Assembly (NCBI GenBank): GCA_965209015.1 | Contig: OZ242367.1 | Span: 806,001 to 870,000, forward strand | DNA: 64,000 nt | DNA from: Bin80 sp965209015 | Lineage (GTDB): Bacteria > Bacteroidota > Rhodothermia > Rhodothermales > Bin80 | Direction of reading: 5' to 3' | Shown here: one piece after another, positions 27,002 through 35,307 of the stretch | How the letters are laid out: each line of letters opens with the position of its first letter | How positions within the stretch are numbered: position 1 is the first letter of the stretch | Program-made: the position numbers and the translations under genes | Notes under the pieces: model-generated | What the model was told of the DNA's origin: nothing | Seen by the model: only the letters and a program-made list of their open reading frames with translations | Databases searched by the model: none

Positions 27002-28081
27002 ATGAACTCTGAACGTCTCCACAACTTTTCTGCCGGCCCAGGTACGCTACCTCTCCCAGTTCTTGATAGGTTACGGGAAGAACTTCCTGTATTTGGAAAA
27101 ACAGGAGCATCCGTAATGGAAATTTCTCACAGATCTCCAGAGTACATTGAAATTGAATCATCTGCCCGTAAGCGAATTCAAGGTCTTTTGGGGCTCACGG
27201 ATGATTGGCATATTCTATTCTTAGGAGGTGGTGCATCCTTACAGTTCCATCAGGTACCCTTGAACTTTCTTTCATCTGGGGGCCAAGCTGCCTACCTGAT
27301 CACAGGTTCATGGGCAAAGAAAGCACATGCTGAAGCAAGTCGGATCGGTTCCGCACGCGAAGCAGCGTCAAGCGTTGATGCGTCATTCAACTGTATACCA
27401 CATCCCAGTTCTTGGGACCTCGATTCAAAGGATGCTTATGTACATTTCACATCCAATAATACAATTTATGGGACGCAATTCGCATACACACCGGATGTAG
27501 ACTGTCCACTTGTATGTGATGCGTCTAGTGATTTCCTGAGTCGCCCGATTGATCTAAATCGGTATGGGTTGATTTATGCTGGAGCGCAAAAAAATATCGG
27601 CCCTGCTGGGGTAACCGTAGTATTGGTTCAAGATAGGTTTATGGAGACTCGGAATGGCCAGTTGCCGACGATGTTGGATTATGGCACCCACGCAGCGAAG
27701 TGTTTTAATACGCCTCCAGTGTTCGCGGTTTATGTTGTTGAAAAGGTGCTTCAATGGCTTGAGGAGCAAGGAGGCATTGCTGGAATTGAAAGGGTAAATC
27801 GTCAAAAAGCTTCTATATTGTACGAAATAATTGATGCGAGCGATTTTTTTCAAGGGACTGCCAAGGAAGATTCGAGATCCAACATGAATGTCACATTTCG
27901 ACTGATGAACGAAGAGTTGGAGCCCGTATTTATTCAAGAGGCTTCGGAGCAGGGGTTAATGGCACTGAAGGGACACCGATCAGTTGGTGGAATTCGTGCA
28001 TCCATATATAATGCATGCCCATTGGAGTCCGTAGAGGTTCTGACTAATTTTATGCGAGAATTTGAGAAACGCTATGGGTGA
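27002..28081 (+). CDS. serC: phosphoserine aminotransferase
   Basis: PLP enzyme making phosphoserine from 3-phosphohydroxypyruvate. The start at 27002 (MNSERLHNFSAGPGTLP) matches the family; an earlier in-frame start at 26963 overlaps serA and lacks homologous sequence. GGGASLQFHQVPLNFL binds phosphate, and the PLP Lys is in YAGAQKNIGPAGVTVV. About 359 residues is standard. The gene starts seven bases after serA ends. No serB is in the window, although several HAD phosphatases occur. Confidence 0.96.
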   Translation: MNSERLHNFSAGPGTLPLPVLDRLREELPVFGKTGASVMEISHRSPEYIEIESSARKRIQGLLGLTDDWHILFLGGGASLQFHQVPLNFLSSGGQAAYLITGSWAKKAHAEASRIGSAREAASSVDASFNCIPHPSSWDLDSKDAYVHFTSNNTIYGTQFAYTPDVDCPLVCDASSDFLSRPIDLNRYGLIYAGAQKNIGPAGVTVVLVQDRFMETRNGQLPTMLDYGTHAAKCFNTPPVFAVYVVEKVLQWLEEQGGIAGIERVNRQKASILYEIIDASDFFQGTAKEDSRSNMNVTFRLMNEELEPVFIQEASEQGLMALKGHRSVGGIRASIYNACPLESVEVLTNFMREFEKRYG

Positions 28082-28138
28082 GCGAATGATTGGGAATTCT
28101 TGGATCACCTCATTTTCTGCTCAGCAAGTTCATATCCG

Positions 28139-29275
28139 ATGACAATAGGAGCGGTTCGCAGTTCAGATACGACAGAATGTCGTGTAGCATTAGTACCCAA
28201 AGTTTTATCTTCACTGATCCATAATGGTATTGAGATTCAAGTACAGTCTGGAGCAGGACTCAACGCTGGAATCAGCGATGATGCATTCCAGAAAGCAGGA
28301 GCGAAGATCGTATCTAAGGACGATGCATGGAAGTCAAATATCATTGCATTGGTTGGCCCGCTATCTGATTCTGAGATAGACCAACTTGATCCTCAGGCGG
28401 TTGTGGTTGGATTTCTGCAACCGTTAGATGCCCCCAAGAGGATGGTTAGACTGGCGGAGCGTGGGGTGACCGCATTGGCGATGGAGCTTGTCCCAAGGAT
28501 ATCAAGGGCTCAGAAAATGGACGCACTCAGTGCAATGGCGTCCTTATCTGGTTATAAGGCGTCCTTAATCGCGGCAAATCATCTTCCAAGATTCTTTCCA
28601 CTATTAACGACTGCTGCTGGGACCGTTCGTCCCGCGAATGTGACCATTCTTGGTGCAGGGGTAGCTGGATTACAAGCTATTGCCACAGCTCGCAGGCTTG
28701 GTGCTCGTGTTTGGGGGTATGATATTCGTGAAGCTGCCCGAGAGGAAGTAGAAAGCCTTGGCGCTCAGTTTGTTGAGCTAGATCTTGAAGTTGAAGACAT
28801 GCAGGATGAAGGTGGGTATGCCAAGGTACTGATGGCTGCCAAAGCGGAGAAGCAGTTAGAACTACTTGTTCCTCATCTTGCCACATCAGATGTCGTGATC
28901 ACAACCGCATTGATTCCGGGTCAAAGAGCTCCCTCTCTGGTGAGCCAGAAGACGGTTGAATCGATGAAGTCGGGTAGCGTGATTATTGACCTTGCTGCCG
29001 CGAGCGGAGGGAATTGCGCACTCACTGTGCCGGATGAGGCCGTGACGCACCAAGGTGTTCAAATTATTGGGTACACAAACCTTCCATCCACTGTGCCAGC
29101 AGATGCGAGTTTTTTGTATGCACGTACGGTTTCAGCAATGATCAATGAGTTCATAAAAGGTGGAGTATTTCAGTATGACTTTGAAGATGAAATATTCAAA
29201 TCCGTGTGTGTATGTCACGACGGGCGTATTGTACATGAACGTGTTCGTAGCCTAATTAAATCTCCAAGCCCATGA
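28139..29275 (+). CDS. pntAA: NAD(P) transhydrogenase subunit alpha part 1
   Basis: NAD(H)-binding domain I of the proton-translocating transhydrogenase, which makes NADPH from NADH using the proton gradient. The start at 28139 (MTIGAVRSSDTTECRVALVP) matches the family; the frame is open from 28100. Motifs: ITILGAGVAGLQAIATARRLGA-type nucleotide fold (here VTILGAGVAGLQAIATARRL) and RISRAQKMDALSAMASLSGY. About 378 residues, without the membrane part, which is encoded separately. It overlaps pntAB by 4 bases. Confidence 0.95.
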   Translation: MTIGAVRSSDTTECRVALVPKVLSSLIHNGIEIQVQSGAGLNAGISDDAFQKAGAKIVSKDDAWKSNIIALVGPLSDSEIDQLDPQAVVVGFLQPLDAPKRMVRLAERGVTALAMELVPRISRAQKMDALSAMASLSGYKASLIAANHLPRFFPLLTTAAGTVRPANVTILGAGVAGLQAIATARRLGARVWGYDIREAAREEVESLGAQFVELDLEVEDMQDEGGYAKVLMAAKAEKQLELLVPHLATSDVVITTALIPGQRAPSLVSQKTVESMKSGSVIIDLAAASGGNCALTVPDEAVTHQGVQIIGYTNLPSTVPADASFLYARTVSAMINEFIKGGVFQYDFEDEIFKSVCVCHDGRIVHERVRSLIKSPSP

Positions 29276-29553
29276 TACCACCGTACTCAACGTTTTTTGT
29301 ACTTTCAATGTTTATAGGACGCGAGGTGATCAGTAAGGTCCCTCAAACATTGCATACTCCACTGATGTCTGGTTCCAATGCCATAAGTGGGATCACCATC
29401 ATTGGCGCATTGGTCTCCGCTGGAATGGTGGGTGGCACTTGGGCGAAGTGGATCGGTGTGGTTGCACTGATCGCGGCAACAATTAACGTGGTTGGAGGCT
29501 TCATGGTAACTGGTCGGATGCTGCAGATGTTCAAGAAAAAATCTACCGAATAA
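29272..29553 (+). CDS. pntAB: NAD(P) transhydrogenase subunit alpha part 2 (membrane)
   Basis: A 93-residue membrane subunit of the transhydrogenase. It carries GREVISKVPQTLHTPLMSG, the conserved loop before the first long helix, then SNAISGITIIGALVSAG and a second and third helix (WIGVVALIAATINVVGGFMV). Splitting alpha into two ORFs is common outside enterobacteria. It overlaps the genes on both sides by a few bases (ATGA upstream, one base downstream). Confidence 0.95.
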   Translation: MIPPYSTFFVLSMFIGREVISKVPQTLHTPLMSGSNAISGITIIGALVSAGMVGGTWAKWIGVVALIAATINVVGGFMVTGRMLQMFKKKSTE

Positions 29554-30947
29554 TGTCTCCGGGATTGATTCATGGGATCTACCTTTTTTCTGCAATACTC
29601 TTTATCGTAGGGCTAAAGAGGCTTCAGTCTCCCGTAACCGCTCAAAGAGGCAATCGGGTAGCCGCACTGGGGATGTTATTGGCGGTGATCGCCACACTTT
29701 TCTCACAGGAGATTCTCACTCCTGCAGAAATGATTGGCGGCCTAGTTGTCGGAGGTATGATCGGTGCGATCATGGCAAAGCGGGTTCAAATGACTGCAAT
29801 GCCTGAGTTGGTCGCGACATTTAATGGATTTGGTGGATTGGCATCTGCATTTGTCGCTGCTGCAGAGATCATACGGATAGCATTGGAAGCGAGTGAGACG
29901 ATTGAGACTCCACCAGGTGTGTATCCCTATTTGAGTATACTGGTAGGGATGATTACTTTCTCGGGGAGTTTCATTGCATTTATGAAGCTTAGCGGAAAGA
30001 TGACCGGGAACCCGATTATGTTTCCAGGACGATATGTTGTCCTAGCAGTCTGCGCTGTAATCATGATAGCGCCGATTGTATGGACCTTTTTTGGTGGAGA
30101 TCTCATACTGTGTATGGGGATTCTTGCCGGCATCTCACTAATTTTTGGCATATTGATTGTTCTTCCGATTGGTGGTGCAGATATGCCAGTGATTGTGGCA
30201 TTCTTGAACGCATTATCCGGTTTGGCTGCCTCGGCTACCGGTTTTGTTTTGTCAAATACTGCCCTTGTTATTAGTGGTGCTCTGGTAGGAGCTTCTGGGA
30301 TCATGCTCACGAATACAATGTGTGTTGCCATGAACCGTAAGTTCTTGCAAGTAGTGGTCGGGGGAGTTGGAGGTGACTCGGATGAAGCTGGAGAAGGCCA
30401 ATTGACAGATGGTCGTACCATCACATCAACGACGCCAGATGATACCGCTATTATGCTCAGTTATGCGAGGAAGGTAATTATTGTGCCAGGATACGGATTA
30501 GCGGTGGCACAGGCCCAACATCAAGTACGGGAATTGGCTGATGTATTGCAAGAACGAGGAGTAGAGGTAAAGTATGCGGTTCATCCTGTGGCCGGACGCA
30601 TGCCTGGCCATATGAATGTGCTTTTAGCGGAAGCGAATGTTCCTTATGACTCACTCTATGAGATGGACGAAATTAACCATGAGTTTGAGTCAACCGATGT
30701 TGCACTTGTGATTGGTGCGAATGATGTTGTCAATCCAGCTGCCCGCCATGACCAATCTAGTCCAATTTTTGGGATGCCAATCTTAGACGTTGATCAGGCG
30801 AAGTCGGTAATTTTTCTTAAGCGAAGCATGCGCCCCGGTTATTCAGGCGTACAGAATCTGCTGTTTTTTGAATCTAACACTCGGATGCTTTTCGGAGACG
30901 CGAAGGATTCGGTATCAGAGTTGATCTCTGAGGTGAAGGCCGTATAA
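29553..30947 (+). CDS. pntB: NAD(P) transhydrogenase subunit beta
   Basis: Membrane domain plus NADP(H)-binding domain III of the transhydrogenase, 464 residues. The N-terminal half is a set of transmembrane helices including MIGGLVVGGMIGAIMAKRVQ and NGFGGLASAFVAAAE. The C-terminal soluble domain holds IIVPGYGLAVAQAQHQVREL, VHPVAGRMPGHMNVLLAEA and IGANDVVNPAAR, which bind NADP(H). It closes the pnt operon; the thioesterase gene starts two bases later. Confidence 0.97.
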   Translation: MSPGLIHGIYLFSAILFIVGLKRLQSPVTAQRGNRVAALGMLLAVIATLFSQEILTPAEMIGGLVVGGMIGAIMAKRVQMTAMPELVATFNGFGGLASAFVAAAEIIRIALEASETIETPPGVYPYLSILVGMITFSGSFIAFMKLSGKMTGNPIMFPGRYVVLAVCAVIMIAPIVWTFFGGDLILCMGILAGISLIFGILIVLPIGGADMPVIVAFLNALSGLAASATGFVLSNTALVISGALVGASGIMLTNTMCVAMNRKFLQVVVGGVGGDSDEAGEGQLTDGRTITSTTPDDTAIMLSYARKVIIVPGYGLAVAQAQHQVRELADVLQERGVEVKYAVHPVAGRMPGHMNVLLAEANVPYDSLYEMDEINHEFESTDVALVIGANDVVNPAARHDQSSPIFGMPILDVDQAKSVIFLKRSMRPGYSGVQNLLFFESNTRMLFGDAKDSVSELISEVKAV

Positions 30948-30949
30948 CT

Positions 30950-31411
30950 GTGAACAAGCAGCCGAACAGCGATAACTGTTTTGTGTGTGGGCGTAGTAAC
31001 CCTCATGGCCTCTACATGTCATTTTATGATAATGGAGATGATATGGTAGAATCCCATTATAGTGTTTCGCGATCTTATGAGGGGTATCCTGGAATTGTTC
31101 ATGGTGGAGTACAGGCAGCCATTTTGGACGAGATTGTTGGACGCGTTTCGTTGATTGAGGATTTTCACGCATTCATGATGTCGGTACGCCTTGACGTGAA
31201 GTACCGGCATCCAGTGCCGGTGGAAGAGCCATTACATATCGTTGCAAAGCGCGAAACTCTTCGTGGCCGATATGGAAGGGCAGTAGGAATGATTTACCTT
31301 TCGGATGGAACTCTAGCGTCTGAGGCCTCTTTGACGTTGGTCCATCTCCCAGAAGAGATTCAAATCGCTGGCGATCCAACTCAGATATTGGGGTGGCGCG
31401 TGGATGATTGA
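30950..31411 (+). CDS. PaaI-type hotdog thioesterase
   Basis: Hotdog-fold acyl-CoA thioesterase-like protein of 153 residues starting with GTG. It opens with NCFVCGRSNPHGLYM (the C-x2-C-G..NP.GL motif seen in one PaaI subgroup), followed by GYPGIVHGGVQAAILDEIVGR, the thioesterase signature. The strand KYRHPVPVEEPLHIVAK follows. It is directly behind pntB and probably cotranscribed. The physiological substrate is unknown. Confidence 0.85.
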   Translation: MNKQPNSDNCFVCGRSNPHGLYMSFYDNGDDMVESHYSVSRSYEGYPGIVHGGVQAAILDEIVGRVSLIEDFHAFMMSVRLDVKYRHPVPVEEPLHIVAKRETLRGRYGRAVGMIYLSDGTLASEASLTLVHLPEEIQIAGDPTQILGWRVDD

Positions 31412-31731
31412 GAACGAAAATTCATTCTAACACCGTCATATTTTTTTTCTCTGGCTTTGGTACCGAGGTGAGATGACAAAGCTAAAATACTGTTGATATA
31501 TGCTAGTCTTCGCAAGGACGTTCGCTTAAAATCTCACGGAATCTCTGTATTTTCGTTTTAAGACTTGGTGACAGGATATAGAATCGTGATTTATGAGTTC
31601 AACATGGTTATCGCTGAGATAACTGCCCTGAGCGAGATCACCATTCCAATGATGGATAGTGTTAACCGTGCCCTGGCTTTCTCGATATCTACCTTTGTAG
31701 CGAAATAAGGAATTTGGGCCTCAATTGAAAA
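31412..31731. other. intergenic region at the edge of the accessory island
   Basis: About 320 AT-rich bases after the thioesterase gene, including a T8 run near 31441. No gene, attachment-site duplication or tRNA could be found. Base composition shifts to more GC-rich sequence right after this stretch. Confidence 0.4.
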
Positions 31732-31899
31732 ATGGCGAACTTGTGCAGGGTTTTAGTGGAGCGCTGGGGGAAAGATCTATGGCGCTCGGATGCCCTCTCC
31801 CATGAAGAATTGTCTCGCGTATGTGGGGCGCTGCTCCCCCCGCGAGATTCCTCTTCGCCGCGTGAAGAAGCGGTTTCCATGTTTATACCTATCTTATAG
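31732..31899 (+). CDS. small hypothetical protein (55 aa)
   Basis: A short frame encoding 55 residues (MANLCRVLVERWGKDLWRSD... ending VSMFIPIL), family not recognised. The codon composition matches the following gene, which starts 16 bases downstream on the same strand, and the protein reads as a plausible small helical domain (SHEELSRVCGALL). It is probably the first gene of a small + strand group of three unknowns. Confidence 0.4.
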   Translation: MANLCRVLVERWGKDLWRSDALSHEELSRVCGALLPPRDSSSPREEAVSMFIPIL

Positions 31900-31914
31900 T
31901 CAAACCGAGCACCC

Positions 31915-32409
31915 ATGAGTCCAGCACACAACTTTCTACTCCTCAGGGAGATTGACCTGCTCCTTGGCTACGATGGCGCGACGAATAAGACGCGAGAGAT
32001 GATCGAGAGGGCCGCGGTCGCGGAAGTGGTGGAGGTGTTGGGAGGAAACCGACCTGAGTTTCTCCATCAAGTCAGCAAGGGTTTGCTCCCCGGAGATGTG
32101 CCCAAGAAGCTGTCGGACGGGGTCCGCCTTGCGTCAAAGATGATGGAGCATGTCTTATTTCCCGAACTCCGTGACCATGTCGCAACAGCGCGGGGGCTCG
32201 CGGAGGCGGGGATGCACAGCGTCCGTGTCAAGATCGGAGCCGCAGCACAAAGAGCCGCACTCATGGCGATGACCTGCGCCGAAAGAGTCAAAGACGGACT
32301 TGATTGCTCGAAAGAGGCAGTATTCAAAGATTACCAAACCCGTCTGGGTCAGTTTGCACATGAACAAGATCAAATGATCCGTGCCGAGGATTCGGGCTGG
32401 GAACGCTAA
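31915..32409 (+). CDS. hypothetical protein
   Basis: A 164-residue, almost entirely helical cytoplasmic protein (LLLREIDLLLGYDGATNKTREMIER, AAQRAALMAMTCAERVKDG in separate segments), not assignable to a family. The DNA is noticeably more GC-rich than the flanking housekeeping genes, consistent with transfer. It is followed 26 bases downstream by another unknown on the same strand. Confidence 0.6.
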   Translation: MSPAHNFLLLREIDLLLGYDGATNKTREMIERAAVAEVVEVLGGNRPEFLHQVSKGLLPGDVPKKLSDGVRLASKMMEHVLFPELRDHVATARGLAEAGMHSVRVKIGAAAQRAALMAMTCAERVKDGLDCSKEAVFKDYQTRLGQFAHEQDQMIRAEDSGWER

Positions 32410-32435
32410 CATTATCACTACCCCACCAACCAATT

Positions 32436-32825
32436 ATGTCCTATTCTACACTTATTCAGTTTACAGCCGTGCTTCCCGAAGAACCTTTCTCCGATGTGGT
32501 TACGGCGGCGTGGAACGCCAAGTCTGGCGACTTTGTGCATGTCAAAGAGCCCGACGGCTCCGCTAAATGGGGGAGGCTCAATGAATGCTTAGGCAAGTCG
32601 ACCTTATTCACGCGGAACGTGACCCGTTGGAAGTACATTGAAGTCACCCCCGAAGAGATGTTGATGGACATTGAAGTGCGCCTAGAAATAGCCAACCCAC
32701 GCATCCACTTAGATGAATGGCTGGAACCTCTCCTGGAACCCGCGATTGCCAAGGCGAAGCGAGAGGGGTTGACCGTGGGGATAAATCCCCAACCCGGGCT
32801 GGCAGATATCGAAAAGGCTCAGTAA
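32436..32825 (+). CDS. hypothetical protein
   Basis: A 129-residue soluble protein with no recognised domain. The N-terminal half looks beta-rich (LIQFTAVLPEEPFSDVV, GDFVHVKEPDGSAKWGRL), the C-terminal half alpha-helical and charged. Its last seven bases overlap the end of the convergent ribbon-helix-helix-like gene. The composition resembles the preceding unknown, suggesting both arrived together. Confidence 0.55.
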   Translation: MSYSTLIQFTAVLPEEPFSDVVTAAWNAKSGDFVHVKEPDGSAKWGRLNECLGKSTLFTRNVTRWKYIEVTPEEMLMDIEVRLEIANPRIHLDEWLEPLLEPAIAKAKREGLTVGINPQPGLADIEKAQ

Positions 32826-33175
32826 GCCCTCTTCAATTCTTTTTCGCATTTCGTGAGTCCCGCCAAAAGTGCGCGCCTACTCACCTTGGAAAGGGCGACA
32901 CCGGTCTCGTCCGAGATTCGTTTTAATTCTTGGTAGGTTCTCTCAGAAACCGAAATCATCACTCGACGGGGATAGTGTGTTTTCTTTCCTGTCTCCATAT
33001 TGATAATCAGAAACGCTGCACCGATTGATGTCTTTTGGGATTCAAAATCATCCGAATCCCTGGTGTCATTACTCTGAAAGAAATGTTCATTCAGCAGATC
33101 GATCTCATCAATAGCCGCCCCCTAATGCGCCTTATTGTCCTTCGTTAGATCAAACAATTTCAAGTATTCGTTCAT
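32819..33175 (-). pseudogene. ribbon-helix-helix-like gene interrupted by an in-frame amber codon
   Basis: An ATG at 33175 overlaps the upstream lipoprotein stop as ATGA and opens a frame MNEYLKLFDLTKDNKAH. The frame meets TAG at 33122-33124 and then continues open for 99 codons to 32819. The distal part contains a plausible RHH-type DNA-binding segment (PRRVMISVSERTYQELKRIS, then ETGVALSKVSRRALLAGL). Without readthrough only the 17-residue stub and, from an internal ATG at 32998, a 59-residue protein can be made. That 59-residue product (32819-32998) holds the whole RHH-like region, so some function may survive. It is either a nonsense mutation or a split gene. Confidence 0.55.
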
Positions 33176-33453
33176 GGTGACGGTGTCTGGATTGGTTGTG
33201 CAAGGTAGCCCGTAATGCAGGCAAGCCGATAGTCTTTTCGGGTCAGATCAAATCGTTTATAACAGTAGCGGATGCGCTGGTCTATGATCATCTGCTCCTC
33301 TACGGGGGGCAGGTCACCCTCGGAATAAGCGCCATCCACTGGCTCCGTGTCAATGATTTGACAGCCACTCACGAAAAATAGGGCTGGCACAATGAAACAT
33401 GCCGAGGCGAACATAATCGACAGGTTCTTTCGGAAAAATCGTAAATAAGTCAT
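33172..33453 (-). CDS. small lipoprotein
   Basis: A 93-residue predicted lipoprotein. A basic n-region (TYLRFFRKN) leads into a hydrophobic stretch ending in FVSGC, a lipobox, giving a mature chain of about 63 residues (QIIDTEPVDG...). The mature part is acidic, then carries two Cys (RYCYKRFD, RLACITGY) that could form a disulfide. Its function is unknown. It starts 13 bases after the DUF5131 stop and overlaps the next gene as ATGA, placing an envelope protein inside this accessory operon. Confidence 0.65.
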   Translation of the reverse strand: MTYLRFFRKNLSIMFASACFIVPALFFVSGCQIIDTEPVDGAYSEGDLPPVEEQMIIDQRIRYCYKRFDLTRKDYRLACITGYLAQPIQTPSP

Positions 33454-33466
33454 GATTGAATAAGGT

Positions 33467-34198
33467 TTAAGGGAATGAGTATTTGCTGCGTTTGTGTGAT
33501 AGGCAGTTCATTCCAGGTTCGTCCATCAAGTATCCGACCTGTATGTTTTTAATCCGAGCACCCCACTGCTTAAAAAAGAACGGTGTGTGGCTCCGCTTGC
33601 AACCATCGCGGATCTCCCGCACCCATGCACACTCCATCGGATGTGCGCCAGGTCCAGATTCTCTCCCTGCGATGACCCAATCCATGTCATCCAAATCCAT
33701 CTGTCCGAGCGGACCCAGGAGTGGTTCCAGCGAGAGGAACTTCACCTTGGCTTGGGAGTGCTTTAATATATCCAGACGGAACAGCCACCGTACCGACTCA
33801 ATGCTGGTTCCCATCCAAATATTAGGAGACCAAGTAACCAGCGAATCTAGTTCACGCAAGCGCTCGGGTCGTTTGGTTAAAACTTGGAAGGTGTGCTGCT
33901 CGGCGCGGTTCATTGTCCTGAACACGCGCTGGATAAATTCCATGTCCACCTCCTCATGGAATAGGTCGGACATGGAGTTGACGAAGATCATGCGCGGTTT
34001 TCCCCATCGGAGCGGATCATCCAGCGTAGTGGGGTGGATGGCAACGTGAAAGCCCTCCTTGTACTTGTCCAGTCCCATGGAATGGAGGCGATGCGCCATC
34101 CGTTCGGCGTAGCAGTTCTTGCAACCCGAACTAATCTTGGTGCACCCTGTGACAGGGTTCCATGTGGACTCTATCCATTCAATGGCACTTTTAGACAT
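33467..34198 (-). CDS. DUF5131 (phage Gp37/Gp68-like) protein
   Basis: A 243-residue protein of the DUF5131 family, found in phages and accessory islands and related to radical-SAM-like folds. The N-terminus has the typical IEWIESTWNPVTGC, then SGCKNCYAERMA, giving three cysteines (C-x6-C-x2-C) fit for an Fe-S or metal site. IFVNSMSDLFHEEV, LTKRPERL and WVIAGRESGPGAHPM are further family blocks, and FFFKQWG lies near the end. The biochemical role is not established. Many homologues sit beside a TcmP gene; none is present here. It overlaps the preceding unknown by 8 bases. Confidence 0.85.
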   Translation of the reverse strand: MSKSAIEWIESTWNPVTGCTKISSGCKNCYAERMAHRLHSMGLDKYKEGFHVAIHPTTLDDPLRWGKPRMIFVNSMSDLFHEEVDMEFIQRVFRTMNRAEQHTFQVLTKRPERLRELDSLVTWSPNIWMGTSIESVRWLFRLDILKHSQAKVKFLSLEPLLGPLGQMDLDDMDWVIAGRESGPGAHPMECAWVREIRDGCKRSHTPFFFKQWGARIKNIQVGYLMDEPGMNCLSHKRSKYSFP

Positions 34199-34466
34199 GA
34201 TGATGAGCGGTTATGCGCGTGGAAATTAGTTGGTTGATTCCGGGGGGGATCGGGCGATATTCCTTCATCTGTCCTTGCAGCGGACTGGCTCCATAGAGAC
34301 GCCTGCTGAGCGCTGAACGAACCAACTCTCGAATGGGCTGATAGAGTGACTCTCGTTGGCAATGAAGAACCCATAGGTTCATCAGGGTGCTTTCTGTGCG
34401 TTGATCCAACGTGGACGGATCGTCCAGAATATGCGCGACAATTTGTTGATCTGTTAACTTACTCAT
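34191..34466 (-). CDS. hypothetical protein
   Basis: A 91-residue unknown. The start at 34466 (MSKLTDQQIVAHILDDPS) is preferred over 34502 because it overlaps the upstream stop by only 8 bases; the other would overlap 44. The protein is helical and basic toward the C-terminus (ALSRRLYGAS) and ends in HHHV. No family recognised. It belongs to the overlapping operon ending in the RHH-like gene. Confidence 0.55.
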   Translation of the reverse strand: MSKLTDQQIVAHILDDPSTLDQRTESTLMNLWVLHCQRESLYQPIRELVRSALSRRLYGASPLQGQMKEYRPIPPGINQLISTRITAHHHV

Positions 34467-35052
34467 CTGCTGTGTTGGGGGCTTGTCCCATCGCCATGAC
34501 AAGCGATTGGACGGTGTTCATAATCGTGCTGACATCCTCCGACGCAAGGGTACGCCAGACCATCTTCGCCAAGCTGTCGGGTTTATCATCGAGCTTGGCA
34601 AAGAACGCCGAATGGAGGGTCTGCGGAATGGGGAGGGACAGGATTACAACTGCCTGCGCTTTTCGGTCTCCCACATGAACCAGTCCGGCAGCCATCTGCC
34701 TCACTGCATTGATTAACACCTTGACGGCATTGAGGACATAGTTGCTAAGTTCTTCCAGGTCAAGATCGTGGTACGGGACTGGTTGATTATTGAGTTCATG
34801 GAACATGAGTGCCTTGACCAATCCCTCACTGTAGGCATGCGAGAGCCACATTGCGCGCTGGAAGCACCAGCGAGTTTTAAACTTCATATACAGATCTGTA
34901 GCGTGATCAGGCAGGTTGAAGCAGATAATATACCCAATATCAATAGGACTTCCCTTGTACGACTTAAAACGCGCATACACAATGGGCACTACGGGGCCAT
35001 ATGGACATGCCTTGACAACCTCCTTAATCAATGGAGGTTGATATATCCCCAA
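34459..35052 (-). CDS. hypothetical protein
   Basis: A 197-residue soluble unknown beginning at TTG (35052); an in-frame stop lies six bases upstream, so no longer start exists. Sequence features: aromatic, basic middle part (YMKFKTRWCFQRAMWLSHAY) and a helical C-terminus. It lies 255 bases after the gajB stop on the same strand and begins the five-gene overlapping run. A 5' truncation or frameshift is possible, since the start is weak. Confidence 0.5.
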   Translation of the reverse strand: MGIYQPPLIKEVVKACPYGPVVPIVYARFKSYKGSPIDIGYIICFNLPDHATDLYMKFKTRWCFQRAMWLSHAYSEGLVKALMFHELNNQPVPYHDLDLEELSNYVLNAVKVLINAVRQMAAGLVHVGDRKAQAVVILSLPIPQTLHSAFFAKLDDKPDSLAKMVWRTLASEDVSTIMNTVQSLVMAMGQAPNTADE

Positions 35053-35307
35053 GTATCATTCCATGCGAAAGATAAACTGGTTTGATCAAGCCTAAATGGG
35101 ATTGTAGGTTGCTTCCTCATCCTGACTTCGACAGGTAGAGGTTGATTTGAGAATGATATACCGCCAGATGAAACTACAGAATCTACCCCCCTATGAGACT
35201 AGTCTAGTACCTGAGGAGATTCGCATCGTCGTAATTCAACTTAGAAACTTAGATTGGAGGAGAGAGGGTAAAGTCTCAAGAATCATGAGGTGGAGGCTGA
35301 TTTCTCA

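Noticed and set aside
29927..30424. 165-codon - strand frame inside pntB
   Set aside because: Antisense shadow of the hydrophobic pntB sequence, no start signal or family.
31689..31931. 80-codon - strand frame at the island edge
   Set aside because: Overlaps the more plausible 55-codon + strand gene and the start of the following gene; composition is unconvincing.
33483..34049. 188-codon + strand frame opposite DUF5131
   Set aside because: DUF5131 on the - strand has clear family motifs and overlapping neighbours; the + frame has none.
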